Origin: Streptomyces sp. CB01635
GTDB taxonomy: Bacteria > Actinomycetota > Actinomycetes > Streptomycetales > Streptomycetaceae
Direction: 5' to 3'
DNA: 64,000 nt
NCBI RefSeq assembly: GCF_002803065.1
Contig: NZ_NNBL01000014.1
Location: 191,650 to 255,649 of the forward strand
Made by a program: the position numbers and the translations under genes
Shown here: one piece after another, positions 43,801 to 53,129 of the stretch
How positions within the stretch are numbered: the stretch's first letter is position 1
Layout of the letters: the number at the start of each line of letters is the position of its first letter
The notes under the pieces: model-generated
Database searches by the model: none
What the model saw: the letters and a program-made list of their open reading frames with translations, nothing else
What the model was told of the DNA's origin: nothing

Positions 43801-43843
43801 CCTGGGGGTCCCCCCGGCCCTTCGATAAGGGCCTCGGGGAGGC
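43801..43843. repeat. GC-rich hairpin element in the bkdA leader
   Basis: CCTGGGGGTCCCCCCGG is followed by GGCCCTT-CGAT-AAGGGCC (7-bp stem) and CTCGGGGAGG. The layout matches dispersed Streptomyces hairpin elements and lies 43-85 bp before the bkdA start, so it may be in the 5' UTR. Confidence 0.5.
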
Positions 43844-43979
43844 TCGCCTGGTCCGTCCCGCGCACGGGGTGGGTGCGACTCGGCCGGGTACAGGCGTGAC
43901 AGGTGCCCCGGCGAGCGCCCTGCACGATGCACGTTACCCAGTGCCCCACATATCTGCGAAACCCCATCTGACCTGCGAT

Positions 43980-44001
43980 TTTGCTTGGATATCCAAGTAA
44001 A
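43980..44001. promoter_or_regulatory. 22-bp AT-rich palindrome, candidate operator for bkd cluster 1
   Basis: TTTGCTTGGATATCCAAGTAAA is palindromic except for one pair; the core CTTGGATATCCAAG is perfect. Its base composition and size fit Lrp/AsnC-type sites. The AsnC gene near bkd cluster 2 is the obvious candidate regulator (inference). Confidence 0.5.
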
Positions 44002-44147
44002 TCGAGCAACTGCGGAACACTCGCTGGTCAGACGCGGTCAAAGCACCATTCGGAGCACCGGTCACAAGCCTGGCAGGCAGCCGGAACACCGGCACGTTAT
44101 CCCGGTCACCTCGGGCACGGGAAGAGCCAGTATGTGAGACTGGCCGC

Positions 44148-44810
44148 GTGTCCGAAGACGGAAAAATTCGTGTATTTCTACTCGATGACCATGAAGTCGT
44201 ACGCCGCGGAGTGCACGAGATGCTCTCCGTGGAAGGGGACATCGAAGTCGTCGGCGAGGCGGGTACCGCCGCCGACGCCGTCGTCCGCATTCCCGCCACG
44301 CGCCCCGATGTGGCGGTCCTGGACGTGCGGCTCCCGGACGGCAGCGGCGTCGAGGTGTGCCGCGAGATCCGCTCCCAGGACGACTCGATCAAGTGCCTGA
44401 TGCTGACCTCGTTCGCCGACGACGAGGCACTCTTCGACGCGATCATGGCGGGCGCCTCCGGCTACGTACTGAAGGCCATCAGGGGCAACGAGCTCCTGAA
44501 CGCGGTCCGTGACGTCGCCGCCGGAAAGTCCCTGCTCGACCCCGTCGCCACCGCCCGCGTCCTCGAAAGGCTCCGCGGCGGCGGCCGCGGCAAGGAGGAC
44601 GACCGGCTCGCGAGCCTGACCGAGCAGGAGCGCAAGATCCTCGACCTGATCGGCGAGGGCCTGACCAACCGCGTCATCGGGGAACGCCTGCATCTCGCCG
44701 AGAAAACGATCAAGAATTACGTGTCCAGCCTGCTGTCGAAACTGGGCATGGCACGCCGCTCGCAGGCCGCCGCATATGTCGCGCGGCTGCAGGCCGAGAA
44801 GCGCCACTGA
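44148..44810 (+). CDS. Orphan NarL/FixJ-family response regulator
   Basis: 220 residues from GTG 44148. The receiver domain is intact: acidic pocket DD at 13-14, phospho-acceptor Asp59 (VLDV), Thr87 (LTSF) and Lys109 (YVLKAI). The LuxR-type HTH (about 150-210) has LTEQERKILDLIGEGLTNRVIGERLHLAEKTIKNY in part. No histidine kinase gene is adjacent, so it is an orphan. It resembles the DevR/DosR-like branch. Divergent from bkd cluster 1; a regulatory link is possible but unproven. Confidence 0.9.
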   Translation: MSEDGKIRVFLLDDHEVVRRGVHEMLSVEGDIEVVGEAGTAADAVVRIPATRPDVAVLDVRLPDGSGVEVCREIRSQDDSIKCLMLTSFADDEALFDAIMAGASGYVLKAIRGNELLNAVRDVAAGKSLLDPVATARVLERLRGGGRGKEDDRLASLTEQERKILDLIGEGLTNRVIGERLHLAEKTIKNYVSSLLSKLGMARRSQAAAYVARLQAEKRH

Positions 44811-44886
44811 ATTCGGGACTTACGTCCCTTTCGCAGAGGACCGGGGCCTCTTTTACGGCGCGCTTCCGGTGGCGCACTGTGGAAAC

Positions 44887-45339
44887 ATGCCCTCCGAATT
44901 CCAGCTGGACCGCGCCCAGGAACAGCGCGCCATCGAGCTGATCGGCAGCGTGGACCACGGTCGGGTGGCGACCAGCATGCGCGCCCTCCCCTTCCTCGCC
45001 TCGGCCCGCCACATCGTGGTGGACGGCCGGGTCGTCCTGCGTATGCACAAGGGCCACGGCTACCACCGGGCCTGCGCCGGCAGCGTCGTCGCATACGGCG
45101 CCGACAACCTGAACAACGGCGACCCCGCCGACGGCCAGTGGTCGGTCCAGTTCGTCGGCACCTGCGTGGCCGTCGAACCGACCCCCGGCGAACTCGGCCT
45201 CTTCGGCCCCGCGCCCCGCTTCGCCGACGGGGAGCCGTTCGACCCCGTCCATCTGCGGATCGAGCCCCAGTTCGTCACCGTGCACGAACTGACGGGCGGC
45301 GCCCGTCATTCGAAGCGGGCCTTTCGCCACGTTCTGTAG
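44887..45339 (+). CDS. Pyridoxamine 5'-phosphate oxidase-like (FMN-binding split barrel) protein
   Basis: 150 residues from ATG 44887. RAIELIGSVDHGRVATSMRALPFLASARHIVVDG in part is the N-terminal strand pattern of the split-barrel flavin/F420-binding family, and LRMHKGHGYHRACAGSVVAYGADNL (in part) matches the nitroimidazole-resistance-like subgroup. It probably binds FMN, F420 or haem-type cofactors and is a small reductase or detoxifier; the substrate is unknown. Confidence 0.8.
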   Translation: MPSEFQLDRAQEQRAIELIGSVDHGRVATSMRALPFLASARHIVVDGRVVLRMHKGHGYHRACAGSVVAYGADNLNNGDPADGQWSVQFVGTCVAVEPTPGELGLFGPAPRFADGEPFDPVHLRIEPQFVTVHELTGGARHSKRAFRHVL

Positions 45340-45361
45340 CCACCGGCTACCCAGGGTGCCC

Positions 45362-45367
45362 TAACAT
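45362..45367 (+). promoter_or_regulatory. -10-like TAACAT before the phosphotransferase gene
   Basis: TAACAT ends seven bases before GTG 45375 and no ribosome site is present, so the mRNA is predicted to be leaderless or nearly so. Confidence 0.4.
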
Positions 45368-45374
45368 CTGGCGC

Positions 45375-46385
45375 GTGCCGCGCTCATCTGCTCACCCCGC
45401 CCCACCGCTCCGCGCCCTGCTGCGGCAGTACGACGCCGGCTCACCGCTGGCCTGCGAACCCGTCGACCAGGGCCTGCTCAACCGCGGCTACCGGCTCGCC
45501 ACCACGCGCGGTCGCTACTTCCTCAAGCACCACTTCGACCCCGAGACCGCCGACCCGGCCGCCATCGCCCGCCAGCACCGCGCCACCGAACGCCTGGCCG
45601 CACTCGGCGTCCCCGTCGCGCCGCCCCTGCCCGCCTCCGACGGCCGCACCGTCACCGTCATCGGCGGCGCCAGCTACGCCCTGCACCCCTGGGTCGAGGG
45701 CCGCCACCGCAGCGGCGCCCAGCTCACGGCGGCCCAGTGCCGCACGCTCGGGGCGCTCCTGGGACTCGTACACGCCTGTCTGGAGAAGGTCATGGGGGCC
45801 GCGCCCGCGCGTGGGCGGGCCAGTGCCGATCCCGCGGACACCCTCGCGCTCATCGACACCCTGCTGGAGCGGGTGCGCAGCCGTCGCCCGCACGACGCGT
45901 TCGACGAGCTGGCGCGGCACCGGCTCGTGGAGCGCCGCGCACTCCTGGAGTCCTGCGCGGGGCGGCGGCCTCCGCAGGCCTCGGCGACCGGCTGGGTGCA
46001 CGGGGACTTCCACCCGTTCAACCTGCTCTACCAAGGCGGCGTACCGGCCGCGATCGTCGACTGGGACCGGCTCGGGGTGCAGCCGCGCGCCGAAGAGGCC
46101 GTACGCGCCGCCGTGATCTTCTTCGTGCGTCCCGCCGGCACCCTCGACCTGCCGAAGGTACGGGCCTACGCGCGCGCGTACCGCCGCGCCTCGGGCGCCG
46201 GCGCGGACGAACTCGCGGCCGCCGTCCACCGTGTGTGGTGGGAGCGGCTCAACGACTTCTGGATACTGCGCTGGCGCTACGAACGCGGCGACACCCGCGC
46301 CGATCCCCAGTTCCCCGCGGCGTCGGCGCTCGCCGTGTGGTGGACGAAGGAGTACGGGGCGGTGCGCAACGCGTTCGCCGAGTAG
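45375..46385 (+). CDS. Aminoglycoside-phosphotransferase-fold (APH) kinase
   Basis: 336 residues from GTG 45375. The kinase-like fold shows RYFLKHH (Lys for ATP), the Brenner motif HGDFHPFNLLY (about 209-219) with catalytic Asp, and VDWDRLG (~228-234) with the Mg-binding Asp. The family phosphorylates small molecules (homoserine, choline, aminoglycosides); no substrate can be assigned. A long C-terminal helical region follows. Convergent with the PASTA kinase gene. Confidence 0.87.
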   Translation: MPRSSAHPAPPLRALLRQYDAGSPLACEPVDQGLLNRGYRLATTRGRYFLKHHFDPETADPAAIARQHRATERLAALGVPVAPPLPASDGRTVTVIGGASYALHPWVEGRHRSGAQLTAAQCRTLGALLGLVHACLEKVMGAAPARGRASADPADTLALIDTLLERVRSRRPHDAFDELARHRLVERRALLESCAGRRPPQASATGWVHGDFHPFNLLYQGGVPAAIVDWDRLGVQPRAEEAVRAAVIFFVRPAGTLDLPKVRAYARAYRRASGAGADELAAAVHRVWWERLNDFWILRWRYERGDTRADPQFPAASALAVWWTKEYGAVRNAFAE

Positions 46386-46413
46386 CGGCCGTCAGTGAGC
46401 CGGACCGGCCGGG

Positions 46414-48066
46414 TCAGCCCGACGCCGGGTCGCCCGTGGAAACCTGGAGCTGGATCGACTCGGGGTTCTTCGGGTCGATCTCCGTGCGCGCCTTGGGGTA
46501 CTGCACGATGACCGTGCCCTCACCGAAGGTGTTCTCGTCGACGTCCCGGACGTCGAACTTCCAACCGGCGGCCTGCATACAGGCCTTGACCGACTTGATG
46601 TTCTTGTAGGTGAAGTCCGGGAGCATGACCTTGTCCGGGTCGTTGTAACCCGTGTCAGGCTCCGTGCACTCGTCCTCTTCCATCGTCTTCGTCAGATCGG
46701 GACCCTTGTGACCGGCGACGGCCGACGGTGACTTCTTCGCATCGCCGCCGCCCTTCTCGTCATTGCCGTTCAGTGTCAGGGCCGTGATCAGACCGCCGAC
46801 CGCGATCAGAGCGACGACGATCGAACCGACGATCACGCCGGTGTTCCGCTTGCCGCCACCGCCGCCGGAGCCCGCCGAACTCGGCGTCGTCTGGGGCGAG
46901 ATGGTGTACGGCGGAGGCGTCTGCTGGTGCTGTTGCTGCTGATACTGCTGCTGCTGAGGCGCGTACGGAGAGGTGGGCGGCGGGGTCTGGTAGCCCTGCT
47001 GCGGATATCCGTAGCCCGGAGTGGCCGGCGCCGGAGCGGGCGTCCCGTAGGGGCCCGGCTGGTACGGCGTCTGCACCGGGCCGGTCGGCGCCGCCGTCGA
47101 CTGGTCGACCGGCGGGAACACCGCGGAACCGACACCCGCGCCACTGGACGTCTGCGCGCCCGGCACGATGCTGGGCGCCGCGGCGTGCAGCGACTGGGCG
47201 ACCCGCAGGCACTCGTCCCGCATCGCCTCGGCGCTCGGGAAGCGCTCGTTCGGGTTCTTCTTCAGCGCGCGGGCGACCAGCGCGTCCACGGCCGGGGGCA
47301 CCGACCGGTTGATCGACGAAGGAGCCACCGGCTCCTCCTGGACATGCGCATACGCTATGGCCAGCGGCGAGTCCGCCTCGAACGGCAGCCGCCCGGTGAC
47401 CAGTTGGAACAGCATGATGCCGACCGAGTACAGGTCGGAGCGGGCGTCCACGCCACGGCCGAGGGCCTGCTCGGGCGAGAGGTACTGCGGGGTGCCGACG
47501 ACCATGCCGGTCTGCGTCATCGACGTGACACCGGACTGCATGGCGCGGGCGATGCCGAAGTCCATCACCTTGACGACGTTCCGCTTCGTCATCATGACGT
47601 TGCCCGGCTTGATGTCGCGGTGGACCAGACCCATCTCGTGGCTGATCTCGAGCGCCGCGAGCACATCTGCCGTGATCTTCAGGGCCTTGTCGGTCGGCAT
47701 CGCGCCGTAGTGCGCGACATCCGCGTCGAGCACGGAGCCGAGGGGCTGGCCCTCCACGTACTCCATGACGATGTACGGAGTGGTCATCCCGTCGAGGTCG
47801 TCCTCGCCGGTGTCGAAGACCGAGACGATGTTCGTGTGCGTGAGCTTCGCCACGGACTGGGCCTCGCGGCGGAAGCGCTCACGGAACGCCTGCTCGCGCC
47901 CGAGCTCGGTGTGCAGCGTCTTGATCGCCACCTGGCGGTCGAGCACCGAGTCGTACGCGAGGTGGACCGAGGCCATGCCGCCCTCGCCGAGCAGATCACG
48001 CAGCTGGTAGCGACCGCCGGCGACAGCACGCCCTGCGTACCGGCCTTGTGCGCCGTCCTGGCTCAT
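46414..48066 (-). CDS. Membrane Ser/Thr protein kinase with one PASTA domain
   Basis: 550 residues. The Hanks-type kinase domain has GEGGMASV (27-34), Lys49, HRD (149-151) and DFG (169-171), with an activation-loop SMTQTG. A Pro/Gln/Gly/Tyr-rich juxtamembrane stretch (~310-400) precedes one membrane helix (~408-430, GVIVGSIVVALIAVGGLITA). The extracytoplasmic C-terminus ends in a single PASTA-like domain (MLPDFTYKNIKSVKACMQAA), which senses peptidoglycan or lipid II in related kinases. It is divergent from a second kinase across 312 bp. Confidence 0.92.
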   Translation of the reverse strand: MSQDGAQGRYAGRAVAGGRYQLRDLLGEGGMASVHLAYDSVLDRQVAIKTLHTELGREQAFRERFRREAQSVAKLTHTNIVSVFDTGEDDLDGMTTPYIVMEYVEGQPLGSVLDADVAHYGAMPTDKALKITADVLAALEISHEMGLVHRDIKPGNVMMTKRNVVKVMDFGIARAMQSGVTSMTQTGMVVGTPQYLSPEQALGRGVDARSDLYSVGIMLFQLVTGRLPFEADSPLAIAYAHVQEEPVAPSSINRSVPPAVDALVARALKKNPNERFPSAEAMRDECLRVAQSLHAAAPSIVPGAQTSSGAGVGSAVFPPVDQSTAAPTGPVQTPYQPGPYGTPAPAPATPGYGYPQQGYQTPPPTSPYAPQQQQYQQQQHQQTPPPYTISPQTTPSSAGSGGGGGKRNTGVIVGSIVVALIAVGGLITALTLNGNDEKGGGDAKKSPSAVAGHKGPDLTKTMEEDECTEPDTGYNDPDKVMLPDFTYKNIKSVKACMQAAGWKFDVRDVDENTFGEGTVIVQYPKARTEIDPKNPESIQLQVSTGDPASG

Positions 48067-48378
48067 GTTTCTACGTCCCCCATCGGCGCGGCCGGTGATC
48101 GATTACCACTATTCCCGGCCAAGTCTGCCCCGTGGCACCGGCACGTCAAGCTCGGTGCCCGTTCCGTGACCGTACGGGCAAGAAGCGTCGCGGAAGCGTT
48201 ACAGGAATTGCCCAGACGATTTGCATCGCATTGCCCGCAGAAGGTTTGATGGCCGGTCCATCTCGGGACGGCGCGCCGGGCGAAGCCTGTAGCGTGGCCC
48301 GACGGAGACCGTAACGACCACCGCGCGTACATCCGAGAGTGCGGACACGGACGCGGACAGAAACGACGGCGAGGACTG
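48067..48378. other. 312-bp divergent promoter region of two kinase genes
   Basis: It has an inverted repeat GGCACCG-N12-CGGTGCC at 48134-48159 and a TAGCGT -10-like hexamer at 48290-48295 for the plus-strand kinase. No small gene is convincing. Confidence 0.45.
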
Positions 48379-49959
<1,581 letters not shown>

Positions 49960-49986
49960 GCCGCCGCCCTCCCGGCATACGACATA

Positions 49987-50029
49987 CGAAGGCGCCCGGC
50001 CGGTCATGGTGACCGGCCGGGCGCCTTCG
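49987..50029. terminator. Strong bidirectional terminator between kinase gene and bpa
   Basis: A perfect 20-bp stem (49987-50006 with 50010-50029) and 3-nt loop TGG lie between two convergent genes. Confidence 0.85.
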
Positions 50030-50083
50030 CGTTGTGGGTTCGATTCGGGTTGCGACAGGTACCGGGTAGGGGCGCCTGCGTCT

Positions 50084-50626
50084 TTACAGGTACGGGCCTC
50101 CGGAGCGGCCGGCGATCCGCGGGTCGTCGCCCTCCTCGCCGCCGCCCACGCCGGGCGGCAGCGCGCGGCGCATCTGCTCCAGCTGGGCCCGCGCGGCCAT
50201 CTGCTGGGCGAACAGCGTCGTCTGGATCCCGTGGAAGAGCCCCTCCAGCCAGCCCACCAACTGGGCCTGCGCGATCCGCAGTTCGGCGTCGCTCGGGATC
50301 GCCTCGTCGGTGAACGGCAGGGAGAGGCGCTCCAGCTCCTCGACGAGCTCCGGCGCGAGACCGTCCTCGAGCTCCTTCACGGAGCTGGAGTGGATCTCCT
50401 TGAGCCGCACCCGGCTCGCCTCGTCCAGAGGAGCCGCCCGCACCTCCTCGAGCAGCTGCTTGATCATGCTGCCGATGCGCATCACCTTGGCGGGCTGTTC
50501 CACCATCTCCGTCACCGGAACCTCGCGGGAGTCGTCGTCTCCACCGCCGCCGAGCGCCATTCCGTCCTGGCCCACGACCAGGACCTGGGGGCTCTGCGGC
50601 GAGCTTTCGTTCCTCGGCATCTCCAT
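50084..50626 (-). CDS. bpa: Bacterial proteasome activator Bpa
   Basis: 180 residues from ATG 50626 (ATG 50620 also possible). The central helical region (about 38-155: VMRIGSMIKQLLEEVRAAPL, LKEIHSSSVKELEDGL, AQAQLVGWLEGLFHGIQTTL) is the Bpa/DUF2587 four-helix core that forms a dodecameric ring. The C-terminus ends GGPYL; Bpa docks onto the 20S proteasome through a C-terminal GQYL-type motif, so the penultimate Tyr-Leu is kept but the residue before is Pro here. It stimulates ATP-independent degradation of unfolded proteins. The proteasome genes are elsewhere. Confidence 0.88.
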   Translation of the reverse strand: MEMPRNESSPQSPQVLVVGQDGMALGGGGDDDSREVPVTEMVEQPAKVMRIGSMIKQLLEEVRAAPLDEASRVRLKEIHSSSVKELEDGLAPELVEELERLSLPFTDEAIPSDAELRIAQAQLVGWLEGLFHGIQTTLFAQQMAARAQLEQMRRALPPGVGGGEEGDDPRIAGRSGGPYL

Positions 50627-51075
50627 GCCGCCATTCTCTCGCACCGCACCATCACACCTGGGTAGTGCCCCCATACGAGGGTGATCCACCGTGTTCGGGC
50701 GTGCTCCCACCGTGACCGACCGTGTTCCCGACGCGTACGGGTCTGCGCGACGCGGGCGGCGGCTTGCGGGGCGGGCGGGGCGTCGAACGGGGGCCACGGG
50801 CCGGTCGGGACGGGAGGTCTCGGGACTCGGCGGAGCGGGGGGTGTCGGGCGTGGGGGGTGCGTAGGGCGTGGGTCGCGCGTGCGGTCGCGGCTGGGTCAT
50901 GGGGAGCGTGTGGGCCATGGGCGGGGCGTATGTCATGGGCAGCGGAGATTTCTCGTTCGGGGCAGATTTCATGAGCGGCGGGATTTCAGGTGCGGCAGCG
51001 ACTTCAGGTGCGGCAGCGATTTCCTGTGCGGGTCAGATTTCACGTGCGGCGCAGATTTCACATGGGGGCCAGATT
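50627..51075. other. 449-bp gap between bpa and the surface-protein gene
   Basis: No credible gene. The half next to bpa should hold its promoter. The other half is filled by an 18-bp tandem repeat array that begins over the stop codon of the surface-protein gene. Open frames across it on the plus strand are composition artefacts. Confidence 0.6.
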
Positions 51076-51089
51076 TCACGTGCGGCGCA
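50947..51089. repeat. Tandem repeat, 18 bp x 8, overlapping a stop codon
   Basis: Eight units with GATTTC (once GACTTC) at 50947, 50965, 50982, 51000, 51018, 51036, 51054 and 51072; spacing is 18 bp (once 17). The best unit reads GATTTCACGTGCGGCGCA. On the minus strand each reads as Leu-Arg-Arg-Thr-stop-Asn. The unit at 51072 contains the real stop codon of the surface-protein gene. Units at 51036 and 51072 contain TTTCACGTG, nine bases of parS. Confidence 0.9.
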
Positions 51090-51861
51090 GGCGCAGTGCC
51101 AGGAATCCGACGCCGAGGCCCACGAGGACCAGGCCGGAGCCCAGCGGCAGGACACCCACACCGGGGACCACGGGTTCGGCGACGGTCGGCCGCGGGGTGC
51201 GGGCGGCGGTGTCCACGGGGACGCCGGTGGGCCGGGCCGACGGCTGGACCTGCTGCTCGTCGGAGCCGTCCTCGCGGGCCTGCGGCTCTTCCGGGGGCAC
51301 GGGTATGGAGGCGTGGGCCGGGCGGGTGCGGGGCGGGTCCGCCGACGGAGGGCGGGACCGTTTCGGCGGCGCGACGGCGGAGGCCGAGGCGGAGTGGCTC
51401 TTACCGGCGGAGTGGCCCTTGCGGGAGGGGCCCGCGGGGGAGGCCTTCGCGGGGGAGGCCTTCGGACTGGCGTGGGAAGCGCTGGGCCTTCTGGGGGAGG
51501 CACTCGCCGAGGGCTTCCCGGTGCCGGGCGCGGAGGGTCCGGCCGCGGAGTGCCCGTCGCTGGGCCGGCCCGTGGGCGGCTTCTGTTCGGGGCGGTCGTG
51601 GACCGGGGGCTCCGACTCGGTCCGCCCCGGCGGCGTACGGCCCTTGCCGGGGTGGCTACCGGCGTGTGCCTCGCCGGCAGAGGCGGAGGCAGGGGTGGAG
51701 GTAGAGGTAGAGGCGGGGGCGGGGGCAGAGGTGGGGGCGCGCGTGGGCGCGGGTTCGGCGGCGTACGCGTAAGTGCCTGAGGTGGCCGGTCCGAGGAGGA
51801 GGGCCAGGAACAGCAGAGGCCACAGCAGCGGGCGGCCGGTGGTGCGGAGGCGTGGAGTCAT
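51076..51861 (-). CDS. Secreted, wall-spanning Pro/Ser/Thr-rich protein with C-terminal membrane anchor
   Basis: 261 residues. The N-terminal signal peptide (about 1-34, ending AYA/AEP) is followed by ~190 residues very rich in Pro, Ser, Ala, Thr and Lys, and a C-terminal hydrophobic helix (~237-255, GSGLVLVGLGVGFLALRL) with a basic stop-transfer RLRR. This is the layout of a cell-surface protein tethered to the membrane that spans the wall. There is no sortase LPxTG motif, though VLPLGSG is suggestive. Its stop codon lies in an 18-bp tandem repeat. No known family. Confidence 0.72.
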   Translation of the reverse strand: MTPRLRTTGRPLLWPLLFLALLLGPATSGTYAYAAEPAPTRAPTSAPAPASTSTSTPASASAGEAHAGSHPGKGRTPPGRTESEPPVHDRPEQKPPTGRPSDGHSAAGPSAPGTGKPSASASPRRPSASHASPKASPAKASPAGPSRKGHSAGKSHSASASAVAPPKRSRPPSADPPRTRPAHASIPVPPEEPQAREDGSDEQQVQPSARPTGVPVDTAARTPRPTVAEPVVPGVGVLPLGSGLVLVGLGVGFLALRLRRT

Positions 51862-52042
51862 TCCGCGCGCCCCTCCCGGAATCGAGTCACCAAGATCGGA
51901 GGAATCCCGGAATCAGCGTCACACGACGCACCAATTCCGGCACCTTGGTGTCACTCCACTCACTCCGGCCACGCCGCCCGGCCGCCTGGGGGCCTGGGGG
52001 GCCACCAGCTCGCCCGGGCCACGCCCCCGCCCGCCGATGGAT

Positions 52043-53023
52043 CTACTCGACGGCGAGCAGCACCTTCCCGATGTGCCCGCTCTCCTCCAGGACCCGGTGC
52101 GCCTGCGCCGCGTCGCTCATCGGCAGCTTCCGGTCGACGATCGGCCGGACGCGGCCCGAGTCGATCAGCGGCCAGATGTGTTCCCGTACGGCGGCGACGA
52201 TCGCGGCCTTCTCGGCCAGCGGGCGCGCGCGCAGCGAGGTCGCGGTGATGGCCCCGCGCTTGTTGAGGAGCATGGCGATGTTCAGCTCGCCCTGGATGCC
52301 GCCCTGCATGCCGATGATCGCGAGGCGACCGTTGGTGGCCAGCGCCTGGACATTGCGGTCCAGGTACTTGGCGCCCATGTTGTCGAGGATGACGTCCGCG
52401 CCCGCGCCGTCGGTGGCCCGCTTGATCTCCTCCACGAAGTCCTGCTCGCGGTAGTTGATCAGGATGTCGGCGCCGAGCTCGGCGCAGTAGTCGAGCTTCT
52501 CCTTGCTGCCCGCCGTCACCGCCACCTTGGCCCCGATGGCCTTGGCCAGCTGGATGGCCATCGTGCCGATGCCGCTGGAGCCGCCGTGGACCAGGAAGGT
52601 CTCGCCGGGGCGCAGGTGGGCGATCATGAAGACGTTCGACCAGACGGTCGAGGTCACCTCGGGCAGCGCGGCCGCCGTGACGAGGTCGGTGTTCTCGGGC
52701 ACGGGCAGGAGCTGGCCGGCCGGGACGGCGACCTTCTGGGCGTAACCGCCGCCCGAGAGAAGCGCGCACACCTCGTCGCCGACGGACCAGCCGGACACAC
52801 CGGCGCCGAGGGCGACGATGCGTCCCGAGCACTCCAGACCGGGGATGTCGCTCGCGCCGGGCGGCGGGTTGTAGAAGCCCTGACGCTGAAGCAGATCGGC
52901 GCGGTTGACGGCCCCGGCCGCCACCTCGACCAGCACTTCGCCGTCACCGGGTACGGGATCGGGGACCTCCGCCCAGACGAGCGCCTCAGGTCCACCGGGT
53001 TCCGGAATCGTGATCGCATACAT
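52043..53023 (-). CDS. NAD(P)H quinone oxidoreductase (PIG3/Qor-like, zinc-free MDR)
   Basis: 326 residues, medium-chain reductase. NRADLLQRQGFYNPPPGASD (about 40-59) and LECSGRIVALG match the TP53I3/Qor group, which lacks the zinc ligands of alcohol dehydrogenases. The Rossmann motif is VHGGSSGIGTMAIQLAKA (about 144-161), and AGSKEKLDYC favours NADPH. It reduces quinones or conjugated carbonyls. It stands on the same strand as the channel-moeA operon, 106 bp after it. Confidence 0.9.
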   Translation of the reverse strand: MYAITIPEPGGPEALVWAEVPDPVPGDGEVLVEVAAGAVNRADLLQRQGFYNPPPGASDIPGLECSGRIVALGAGVSGWSVGDEVCALLSGGGYAQKVAVPAGQLLPVPENTDLVTAAALPEVTSTVWSNVFMIAHLRPGETFLVHGGSSGIGTMAIQLAKAIGAKVAVTAGSKEKLDYCAELGADILINYREQDFVEEIKRATDGAGADVILDNMGAKYLDRNVQALATNGRLAIIGMQGGIQGELNIAMLLNKRGAITATSLRARPLAEKAAIVAAVREHIWPLIDSGRVRPIVDRKLPMSDAAQAHRVLEESGHIGKVLLAVE

Positions 53024-53129
53024 GCCGGCGAGGCTACTCCTCGGAGCAATCCAGGAGACGGGTCGGCGCGTGCCCCGACTGCCAATCCTCCCGGGCCCCC
53101 AACTGGCCGTCCCCCGCGAGCCCCGGCTG

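Larger units (their letters stand above)
43759..44147. other. 389-bp divergent intergenic region, bkd cluster 1 / response regulator
   Basis: It holds a hairpin element next to bkdA (43801-43843), a 22-bp AT-rich near-palindrome (43980-44001), and probably the promoters of both flanking units. No convincing small gene or RNA was seen. Confidence 0.6.

Noticed and set aside
50031..50052. GGTTCGATTC sequence resembling a tRNA T-loop
   Set aside because: Flanking bases do not form a T-stem, and no D-arm, anticodon arm or acceptor stem is present upstream.
50947..51089. Possible CRISPR array
   Set aside because: Units are directly abutting 18-mers without spacers, and no cas genes are present.
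50691..51780. Long plus-strand open frames across the bpa/surface-protein gap, one with hexapeptide repeats
   Set aside because: The periodicity comes from the 18-bp DNA repeat and the frames are antisense to the surface-protein gene, which has a proper signal peptide and membrane anchor.
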